A stretch of DNA of 5,289 nt. It comes from Candidatus Neomicrothrix sp. UBA2110 (GTDB lineage: Bacteria > Actinomycetota > Acidimicrobiia > Acidimicrobiales > Poriferisodalaceae). Position 1 is the stretch's first letter; the number at the start of each line of letters is the position of its first letter. Under the pieces are notes generated by a model, which saw only the letters and a program-made list of their open reading frames with translations, had not been told where the DNA came from and did not search any database. The DNA lies in contig DCYM01000005.1 in the NCBI GenBank assembly GCA_002331465.1, forward strand, positions 705 through 5,993, written 5' to 3'. Position numbers and translations under genes: made by a program. This document shows positions 1-5,289 of this stretch, in pieces.

Positions 1-2552
1 TACCCCAGTTGGTGAATCCGCAAAGTCAGGTCGACATCATTGAAGGCGACTCGGAGTCGTTCCTCGAATCCTCCCACTTCCCAAAACACGTCTGTACGGA
101 CCATCAGACACGCCGCCGTTAGTGCCCACGAATTGCGTACAAGATTTCCAATACTGAAGTAGCCGCGAGAGTTGGTGTTGACTGCCACTCCCCCGACGCC
201 AACCGTTATTCCTTCATGTTGAATGCGCCCATCGGGGTAGCTCAGTTGGGCTCCTACTGCGCCCACTCGGCGTTGCTGCGCATGGCCAATCATCGCTTCG
301 ATCCAACCGGGTTTGTTGATCGTGATGTCGCAGTTAAGGAACAGCAGGACATCGCAATCGATTTGCTCCGCAGCCATGTTCATCATCCGCGCGTATGAGA
401 ACTGGTGTGGATAATCAATAACTGGCCCGTTATGCCTATCCATCCATTCGAGAGTGTTCGAATCGGTGCTCTCATTGTTGACGACCATCACTTCGACTTC
501 GGGCCACGAAGTGTTCTCTGCGATGCCGTGCACGCATTCCGAGATGAGTTCGTAGCGGTCGCGTGTCGGGATAATGATTCCCACGCGTGGTTGGCCCACA
601 ATGGGGTACCTGACGTTGTATGTGCCCGCATCGAGGCCTTCTTCTACGTGGCCTTCGATGCCTCTTCGATCGAGGGCGGCTGTGAGGGCACGCTGCCCGG
701 CAGCCCAAGCGCCTGATTTTTCTGATACGCCAGCAGCGGTCGACCCTGGCAAGACTCGCCAGTGATAAAGGTTTCGAGGTATGTGAACTATTTGGTTGGT
801 GTTTTCGGTGGCGCGAAGCGCAAGGTCGTAGTCTTGTGCTCCATCAAAGCCTCCTCGCCAACCACCGATTCGGTTGATTAGAGCGCGACTAAACACGGCA
901 AAGTGGCAGACATAGTTGTAGGACAGATGCAGATCTGGCGACCATCCAGACTTTGCGTAACTGTGGTCGTAGGACCCATCGCTGAAGAGTTTGTCTTCGT
1001 CTGAATAAAGGAATTCGACGTCTGGGAACTCGTTGATGGCTCTCACGACTTCGGTGAGTGCATCAGGCCGAAGGAGGTCGTCGTGATCTAGCAGCGCCAC
1101 GTATTGGCCTTCTGAAATGTCCAAGGCTGTGTTGGATGCTTGCGCTATTCCCCCGTTGTTGTTTCGCTCAACAAAGATAATTCGTGCATCGGTTGAAGCG
1201 AATTTGAGGCATAGCGCCCTGACATCATCATCGTCGGAGCAGTCGTCGACCAGACATAGTTGCCAGCGTTCATATGTTTGGGTGCGAACCGATGTGATGG
1301 TTTCTTCAAGAACATCTAGTGGCGTGTTGTACACGGGGGTGAGAATTGAGATGAGCGGACGAATCTCTAAATGAGTTCCTGGGTCAGTGTCAGGATCCGC
1401 TTCAGCTTCGGTTCGTGATCGCCGATACTGTTTGAGGTCCATGCGGTGGCGCCTGCCAGTGCCGGGAGACATCAACCAGTCGCTTATTTCCTCTTCATCA
1501 ACTGCTGCTGTGACCCCGATTGCGGTAAGCGCGTCTTGAAGTCCCGTCGGCTCGGCAGCTGGTCTTGGGGGAACTCGTCTTCGCGCGGCTGCTCGTAGCA
1601 TTGCTGGTCCAATGTCGGAACTATGGACTATTTCTAGGTCCCATTGGCTCGGGTCATCAACGTGGAGCGCTACTTGTGGTGTGGCCACGATCGGTATCCC
1701 GACGGCTCGAGCTGCTAGCAGTTGAGTCCAAGCGGTTGGTCCTGCGTGGCGCGCTGCAACAATCATTGATGCCTCGCTGAGCGCGTCAATCAGAGGGCCG
1801 TTTCTTTCGACAACATCAAGGCCGTCGTTGCGGTTACGCCAAGCGCCGAAAGCGCGTTCTGTGACTATTAAAGGTTGACCGATAGTCGGATCGAGACGCG
1901 GCGCTATTTCCTCGATGAAGTGTCGAACCGACGCGAGATCGGGGTCACCGAACTCGCGGTGTGGCGCAGCAAGCAGAAGAGGCCGCGTTCCTGAGGAAGT
2001 GGGGAACCGAATTTGTGGTGGTCGAACGACGCGAATCTTCGCCTGGGAACCAATCGCCTCAACTTCTTTTAGTTCTGAGTTTGAGCACACCCAGATCTCA
2101 TCGACTTGGGCCAGTAATTCTCGATCACGCTGGCGACGAAGACTCGCCACGGTGTCGCGCCCCGAGTGTTCTGCCTCGGCGATGAGCGCCAGGGAGAGAT
2201 CTGGTCGTTGCAGCGATAAAAGACAAGAACCATCAACAATGATTTGAGCGGAAGGTCGGTGAACACGGCATAGGGCTACAGCGCGGTGCGCTACTCCACC
2301 TCCGCACAGGACGACGATGTCGCTCCTGTTGGCTTTCCACCATTGGGTAGCGTCAAGGCCTGTGGTTTCGACTGTTAGGCCGTAAAGACTTTCAAGGCCG
2401 TCGTTCGTGCCGTGAAGAACGAGGTTGGTTTTCGCACTGCTGCTGGAGAAGGCTTTGCAGATCTGCTCTGTTCTCCAGCCAGTGGGGTCGACGCCTGGCC
2501 TTGGCAACGCGTCAAGGAAAATCGTGACGTGTTTTTCGGAGGGAGCGTTCAT
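1..2552 (-). CDS. Multidomain glycosyltransferase: GT4-like N-terminus plus two tandem GT2 domains (partial, runs off left edge)
   Basis: 850 complete codons are open from the ATG at 2552 to the left edge; the C-terminus is missing. Residues 8 to about 325 look like a GT-B fold of GT4 type (DEIWVCSNSEL at 151-161, IRVVRPP at 173-179, ARAVGIPIVAT at 281-291), although the two conserved GT4 glutamates seem absent. A charged linker (about 370-395) leads to a first GT2 domain (about 398-600): ISILTPVYNTP (401-411), LVDDCSDD (434-441), the metal/nucleotide motif LLDHDD (487-492), SDEDK (517-521) and QDYDLALR (573-580). A second GT2 domain starts near 655: VGIIIPTRDR (657-666), VVNNESTD (690-697), FLNCDI (738-743), YPDGRIQHEGI (772-782), and NDVDLTLR (838-845), where the window ends. 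Tandem GT2 enzymes of this RfbC/rhamnan-synthesis style build O-antigen or wall polysaccharide repeats from nucleotide sugars in the cytoplasm. Acceptor and sugar cannot be read from sequence. The start overlaps the stop of the coiled-coil gene (TGATG). Confidence 0.92.
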   Translation of the reverse strand, partial: MNAPSEKHVTIFLDALPRPGVDPTGWRTEQICKAFSSSSAKTNLVLHGTNDGLESLYGLTVETTGLDATQWWKANRSDIVVLCGGGVAHRAVALCRVHRPSAQIIVDGSCLLSLQRPDLSLALIAEAEHSGRDTVASLRRQRDRELLAQVDEIWVCSNSELKEVEAIGSQAKIRVVRPPQIRFPTSSGTRPLLLAAPHREFGDPDLASVRHFIEEIAPRLDPTIGQPLIVTERAFGAWRNRNDGLDVVERNGPLIDALSEASMIVAARHAGPTAWTQLLAARAVGIPIVATPQVALHVDDPSQWDLEIVHSSDIGPAMLRAAARRRVPPRPAAEPTGLQDALTAIGVTAAVDEEEISDWLMSPGTGRRHRMDLKQYRRSRTEAEADPDTDPGTHLEIRPLISILTPVYNTPLDVLEETITSVRTQTYERWQLCLVDDCSDDDDVRALCLKFASTDARIIFVERNNNGGIAQASNTALDISEGQYVALLDHDDLLRPDALTEVVRAINEFPDVEFLYSDEDKLFSDGSYDHSYAKSGWSPDLHLSYNYVCHFAVFSRALINRIGGWRGGFDGAQDYDLALRATENTNQIVHIPRNLYHWRVLPGSTAAGVSEKSGAWAAGQRALTAALDRRGIEGHVEEGLDAGTYNVRYPIVGQPRVGIIIPTRDRYELISECVHGIAENTSWPEVEVMVVNNESTDSNTLEWMDRHNGPVIDYPHQFSYARMMNMAAEQIDCDVLLFLNCDITINKPGWIEAMIGHAQQRRVGAVGAQLSYPDGRIQHEGITVGVGGVAVNTNSRGYFSIGNLVRNSWALTAACLMVRTDVFWEVGGFEERLRVAFNDVDLTLRIHQLG

Positions 2553-3802
2553 CAGCGGCCGAGTTGCCTCCGGAGCCAGCGAAGAACGGCTAGGAGATCG
2601 CGTTCTATTTGCGAGATCACACTGGACCAGTCAACAGTGCGTTGCAGACGGGCCGGTCCCTGATCTAGCTGGGCGACGCGCATTTCCAGTTCATTTAGTC
2701 TGCGGTGCTGGGTTCGTAGTTCAAGGCGACTGGTTGCAGCATCGGTTAGCGCGGTGTCTCGTTCCTCTTCTAATTGTCTCAGCGCAATACGTAGTTCATC
2801 GATGGTGTGTTGTGAGCGGCGTCGTTGCCGCATCCAATGCACCGATTGTTGGTGTCCCAGCGTCATGAGTTGCTGGTTGCGTTCACTTTCTTGCGCAATC
2901 GTTCGCTCCGAGAGCGACCTGCCCAGGCGAAGAAGTGCGGTTTGCTCGACTATCTCGGCTAATCGGCCCATTTTTTGTTCAATTGAAAAGTGTCGTCGAT
3001 CGCCCGAAGGGTCCGATACTGCTCTCCACAGGTCGCGTTGCATGTACTGATCATCAACATCAGCTTCGAGGAGCACGGTCCTACCGTGAAGAACTCGAGC
3101 TAGGTGATGAAGAGAGACGTCGCTCGTAACGACCACAGCTGAGTGTTGGATGAGGGACCCGAATTGTTCTGGATCAAGGTCAGTTCCGACGTCAGTTGCG
3201 CTTTGGCCATGTCGGGCAAGTTGTGTCGCGAAGTGGGACTGTTCATCTGTGGGGCCGATGAGGGAAATAGGGAGTGATCTCGAAAGGGCGTGGCGAGAGA
3301 CCTCAGCGGCGACCACGTCTGAACATCGAGTGGTGACATCAACAAGAATTGATTCGCTGAGAGACGGAGCCGGGTGCGCCTCTTCTACCAGGCTCGGTGT
3401 CAGGTATCGGGGAATAAGTGCAACCGCGTCTTCCATAGACATGTCCGCCGACGCTGGGTCTACCCAAAACTCGTACGTGCTATCGGAATCAATGAAACCG
3501 ACAACGACATCCAGTTCGCCGCCCATTTCTGAAACATTTTCAGGCACAGTGTTGATAGCAACCGTGGTGTCATGAAGCCAGGGTGAAGCTGTTGGAGGTT
3601 GAACGAACCATTGGAGATCGGTAGGTGAGTTACGCCACGCAAGTTCTGCGCCAAGGGCCCGCGCTGCAAGCCATCTGACTGGATGCCGTTCGTCGGTGGG
3701 AAGAATCACGCCTATGCGCAGTACTTCTCGTCCACTTGGGGAAGAACCAGCGGAACTGTCCGCACTCAAGTCATCTGTTGTTGGTGATTTGATCGAACCC
3801 AT
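2552..3802 (-). CDS. Uncharacterised GT-B-like protein with C-terminal coiled coil, surface polysaccharide locus
   Basis: 416 residues; I do not recognise a specific family. Residues 1-26 are Ser/Asp/Thr-rich and probably disordered. Residues 27-260 look like an alpha/beta fold with Rossmann features: a first strand LRIGVILPTD (28-37), hydrophobic strands LDVVVGFID (97-105) and ISLIGPTD (179-186), and the segment VVVTSDVSLHHLARVL (223-238). That segment recalls the donor-site region of GT-B glycosyltransferases (GT9-like) or polysaccharide pyruvyl transferases, but the resemblance is too weak to name an activity. Residues about 295-382 are charged and helical, with hydrophobic residues at 3-4 spacing (I334, L337, L341, L344; later L369, L372, V376, L379), indicating a coiled coil. 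The C-terminal helix (LLAVLRWLRRQLGR) is amphipathic and basic and could lie on the membrane. No signal peptide or transmembrane span is seen, so it is expected to be cytoplasmic or membrane-peripheral. Its TGA overlaps the ATG of the next gene by one base, which suggests the two products act together. Confidence 0.85.
   Translation of the reverse strand: MGSIKSPTTDDLSADSSAGSSPSGREVLRIGVILPTDERHPVRWLAARALGAELAWRNSPTDLQWFVQPPTASPWLHDTTVAINTVPENVSEMGGELDVVVGFIDSDSTYEFWVDPASADMSMEDAVALIPRYLTPSLVEEAHPAPSLSESILVDVTTRCSDVVAAEVSRHALSRSLPISLIGPTDEQSHFATQLARHGQSATDVGTDLDPEQFGSLIQHSAVVVTSDVSLHHLARVLHGRTVLLEADVDDQYMQRDLWRAVSDPSGDRRHFSIEQKMGRLAEIVEQTALLRLGRSLSERTIAQESERNQQLMTLGHQQSVHWMRQRRRSQHTIDELRIALRQLEEERDTALTDAATSRLELRTQHRRLNELEMRVAQLDQGPARLQRTVDWSSVISQIERDLLAVLRWLRRQLGR
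2567..2571 (-). promoter_or_regulatory. Distant Shine-Dalgarno before the multidomain glycosyltransferase gene
   Basis: GGAGG on the minus strand lies inside the end of the coiled-coil gene, 14 bases before the ATG at 2552. This is farther than the usual 5-9 bases, so the stop-start overlap (TGATG, 2550-2554) probably does most of the work through translation reinitiation. Confidence 0.4.
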
Positions 3803-3810
3803 CGATGTAA

Positions 3811-3816
3811 CTCCAA
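3811..3816 (-). promoter_or_regulatory. Ribosome binding site of the coiled-coil gene
   Basis: TTGGAG on the minus strand ends 8 bases before the ATG at 3802, a good Shine-Dalgarno core (GGAG) at near-ideal spacing. It fixes the start of the 416-residue protein and shows that this gene can be translated independently of the ATPase gene, unlike the other two junctions in the window. Confidence 0.65.
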
Positions 3817-3852
3817 CCGTTTGTTGACAGCCCGTCTTTGCGATCCTGGGTC

Positions 3853-3858
3853 ATTGTA
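3853..3858 (-). promoter_or_regulatory. Possible promoter -10 element ahead of the coiled-coil gene
   Basis: On the minus strand the gap contains TACAAT, one mismatch from the TATAAT consensus and fitting the TAnnnT form. It is about 50 bases before the ATG at 3802. No convincing -35 hexamer sits 16-18 bases upstream, so this is only a candidate. If real, it would start transcription near 3846 and give the two downstream genes a promoter of their own. It is the only gap in the window where a promoter would not lie inside a gene. Confidence 0.25.
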
Positions 3859-3883
3859 CGCGGGGTGTTCGGTTTGATGGCCG

Positions 3884-3917
3884 CGCTCAGGTATTAACGG
3901 CGCTCAGGTATTAACGG
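3884..3917. repeat. Perfect 17-bp tandem duplication across the ATPase stop codon
   Basis: Two head-to-tail copies of CGCTCAGGTATTAACGG occupy 3884-3900 and 3901-3917 with no mismatch and no spacer. The right-hand copy holds the TAA stop of the ATPase gene (3911-3913) and its last complete codon; the left-hand copy lies wholly in the intergenic gap. The duplication therefore leaves the protein unchanged and only lengthens the gap. Perfect identity suggests a recent slippage event, or a pair of sites kept alike by selection; the sequence alone cannot tell which. Confidence 0.9.
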
Positions 3918-5188
3918 TTCGGATGGCCTGGAGCACCCTTTTCGTGAGAGACGGGTGGTTGCCAGGTTCCACGCAGGTCTGTCATGCCTTCACGTTCAGG
4001 AGAAGAGCCAGGGACGATTCGCAAGGAATGCGAGCGTTCCCACGCATCATGAACGTGCATGCGGTCGCGATCGGTGATTGATGTGGAAAGGAGATAGTCG
4101 CCGGAGAGAAGTGTGAGTTCCTCCATAACGAAGTCCACATATCCACGTCCTGGGCCGATGGTGTTCGTTTGGAGGTGCTGCAGTGCACTGTTGGGAGATG
4201 CCAAGTGGACGCCCGTTGCGTGATGCAGTTTCATCGCGAAAACAGGGTCAGTAACTGTGCTTTCCGCTTCGTACCAGAGTCGAATGACGAGGGCATTGCC
4301 CGAGCTCGGAAGCGGGTTTGCGAGCCGTTGGCCGTCGAGGAAGTCCACGTGAAAGATGCGTATTTCTCCGCTCCCCCGACGAACTTCTATTTCGGTGAGC
4401 GATGTGTCTGTGTGTATCTGGTCACCGTCCTCGTCTCTTAATTTTTCGGCCTCTGCTGCGTTGACTGCGTCAAGGTATGACCAACAAACTTCGGTTGCTT
4501 CACCCGCCTCCATAAGGTTGCCGTGATCTAGCCAGCCAACTTCGTCGCACAGTCCTTCGACCAGTGGTAGCGAGTGAGACACAAGAACAATGGTGGTTCC
4601 TGCACGGCGAAGCTCATATAGATGCTCAAGGCATTTTCTCTGAAAGGCCTCGTCGCCCACTGCGATTACCTCGTCGATAAGAAGAATTTCGGGTGCGACA
4701 TGTACTGCAACTGCAAATCCGAGGCGCACATACATTCCACTAGACAAAATTTTCACCGGAGCGTCGATGAAGTCACCGATGTCGCTGAACTCGATGATCC
4801 CGTCGACGGCTAGGTTCATTTCCTTTCGGCTTAAGCCCAGAATTGCTCCGTTGAGATAGATGTTTTCCCTTCCGCTCAGTTCGGGGTGAAATCCGGAACC
4901 AAGTTCAAGGAGCGCGGATACGCGGCCATTAACCGCTAGCTGTCCGCTGGTGGGTTCGTGAATCCCGGCCATGAGTTTGAGCAGCGTGGTCTTACCAGAT
5001 CCGTTGTGCCCGATGAGGCCGAAGAATGACCCGCGTTTTATTTCAAGGGAAACGTCTTTTAATGCCCAAAAATCTCGGATCGTGCGGTTTCTTCCCCGCC
5101 GCACTACAGCCTCTTTTAGGGAGCCGGGGCGGTCGCGGTGGATCCTGTAGTGCTTTGATACGTCGTGTGCGGAGATGATCGAGTTCAC
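3911..5188 (-). CDS. wzt: Polysaccharide export ABC transporter ATP-binding protein with C-terminal Wzt-type domain
   Basis: A 425-residue ATPase expected to power export of a lipid-linked polysaccharide across the cytoplasmic membrane with the permease encoded just upstream. The nucleotide-binding domain fills residues 1 to about 245. It shows Walker A GHNGSGKTT (60-68), a region LLELGSGFHPELSGRENIY typical of this subfamily (93-111), the ABC signature LSSGM (148-152), Walker B ILLIDEV (168-174) and the switch histidine in VSHS (H205). After an acidic linker (about 246-262), residues 265-395 match the pattern of the Wzt C-terminal beta-sandwich domain, which in E. coli O9a binds the modified end of the finished chain; the substrate here is unknown. 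I chose the GTG start at 5188: it overlaps the permease stop as GTGA, has a GAGGA nearby (only 3 bases spacing), and gives the expected N-terminus (IISAHDVSKHY). The frame stays open to a start at 5278, but those 30 extra codons lie over the permease end and do not look like ABC ATPase sequence. Confidence 0.93.
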   Translation of the reverse strand: MNSIISAHDVSKHYRIHRDRPGSLKEAVVRRGRNRTIRDFWALKDVSLEIKRGSFFGLIGHNGSGKTTLLKLMAGIHEPTSGQLAVNGRVSALLELGSGFHPELSGRENIYLNGAILGLSRKEMNLAVDGIIEFSDIGDFIDAPVKILSSGMYVRLGFAVAVHVAPEILLIDEVIAVGDEAFQRKCLEHLYELRRAGTTIVLVSHSLPLVEGLCDEVGWLDHGNLMEAGEATEVCWSYLDAVNAAEAEKLRDEDGDQIHTDTSLTEIEVRRGSGEIRIFHVDFLDGQRLANPLPSSGNALVIRLWYEAESTVTDPVFAMKLHHATGVHLASPNSALQHLQTNTIGPGRGYVDFVMEELTLLSGDYLLSTSITDRDRMHVHDAWERSHSLRIVPGSSPEREGMTDLRGTWQPPVSHEKGAPGHPNR

Positions 5189-5289
5189 ATGTCCTCGCTC
5201 AGTTGCATTGACCGCCGCGCGAAGAACCGCCAACCGAGAACAAAAGTCACTGTGGAGTAGCCGACAAGGGCAAGCCATCGTGTCGCGCT
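5185..5289 (-). CDS. wzm: ABC-2 type polysaccharide export permease, C-terminal fragment (Wzm-like)
   Basis: This is the 3' end of a gene that enters from the right edge; 34 codons and a TGA stop are visible. The fragment reads from SATRWLALVGYSTVTFVLG to a tail ending in QLSEDM. It has one hydrophobic stretch (about fragment residues 5-19), followed by an aromatic and arginine-rich turn (WRFFARR) and a short acidic tail. A last transmembrane helix followed by a short cytoplasmic tail is the usual end of the permease subunit of O-antigen/teichoic-acid type ABC exporters. The strongest support is context: it overlaps by 4 bases a clear Wzt-type ATPase, and permease-then-ATPase is the standard order of these pairs. 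The permease would form the membrane channel for the lipid-linked polysaccharide. Too little is present for a family assignment from sequence alone. Confidence 0.75.
   Translation of the reverse strand, partial: SATRWLALVGYSTVTFVLGWRFFARRSMQLSEDM
5192..5196 (-). promoter_or_regulatory. Weak ribosome binding site for the ATPase gene
   Basis: GAGGA on the minus strand lies 3 bases before the GTG start at 5188, inside the last codons of the permease gene. The spacing is short, so initiation probably depends on ribosomes finishing the permease (4-base GTGA overlap). The site supports GTG at 5188 over the upstream in-frame ATG. Confidence 0.45.

Noticed and set aside
405..716. Plus-strand open frame of 103 codons
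   Set aside because: It is antisense to the second GT2 domain, whose motifs (FLNCDI, VVNNESTD) on the minus strand are clear.
1..2552. Possible frameshift or pseudogene on the left side
   Set aside because: Translating by hand from the ATG at 2552 gives exactly 850 codons to the edge with no stop, and domain motifs continue in the same frame throughout.
2425..2868. Plus-strand open frame of 147 codons
   Set aside because: It lies antisense across the junction of two well-supported minus-strand genes, its translation has no recognisable domain, and its composition looks like a mirror of the opposite strand.
3150..3575. Plus-strand open frame of 141 codons
   Set aside because: It is fully antisense to the coiled-coil gene, rich in Ser/Arg/Thr as expected of a shadow frame, and has no motif.
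3824..3829. Perfect TTGACA on the plus strand in the intergenic gap, a possible -35 box
   Set aside because: No -10-like hexamer is found 16-18 bases downstream on the plus strand, and transcription would run antisense into the ATPase gene with no plus-strand gene to serve.
3803..3910. Possible rho-independent terminator between the ATPase and coiled-coil genes
   Set aside because: No stable GC-rich hairpin followed by a T-run is visible on the minus strand; the repeat here is direct, not inverted.

Overview
The window holds part of a minus-strand gene cluster for making and exporting a cell-surface polysaccharide. Read in transcription order (right to left), it contains: the last 34 codons of an ABC-2 type export permease (Wzm-like); the matching ATPase (Wzt-like) with a C-terminal polysaccharide-recognition domain; an unfamiliar 416-residue protein with a Rossmann/GT-B-like body and a C-terminal coiled coil; and the first 850 codons of a large multidomain glycosyltransferase that runs off the left edge. 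That last reading frame is open without interruption from base 2552 to base 1. No RNA genes, insertion sequences, CRISPR arrays or phage genes are visible.

Coding is almost wall to wall. The permease and ATPase genes overlap by 4 bases (GTGA), and the coiled-coil and glycosyltransferase genes overlap by 1 base (TGATG), so each pair looks translationally coupled. The only real gap is 108 bases (3803-3910) between the ATPase and the coiled-coil gene. It carries one half of a perfect 17-bp tandem duplication whose other half covers the ATPase stop codon, a possible weak promoter, and a clear ribosome binding site.

The expected pathway is the ABC-transporter-dependent route. A chain is built on a lipid carrier at the cytoplasmic face by multidomain glycosyltransferases, recognised by the C-terminal domain of the ATPase, and exported through the permease. 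The large glycosyltransferase, with two GT2 domains in tandem, is the best candidate here for a chain-extending enzyme. The coiled-coil protein is the least explained gene and is tightly coupled to it.

The organism cannot be named from this stretch. Moderate GC content by eye, a GTG start, Arg/Ala/Asp-rich proteins and the ATPase style would suit an actinobacterium of moderate GC, but this is a tentative inference and no phylogenetic marker is present.
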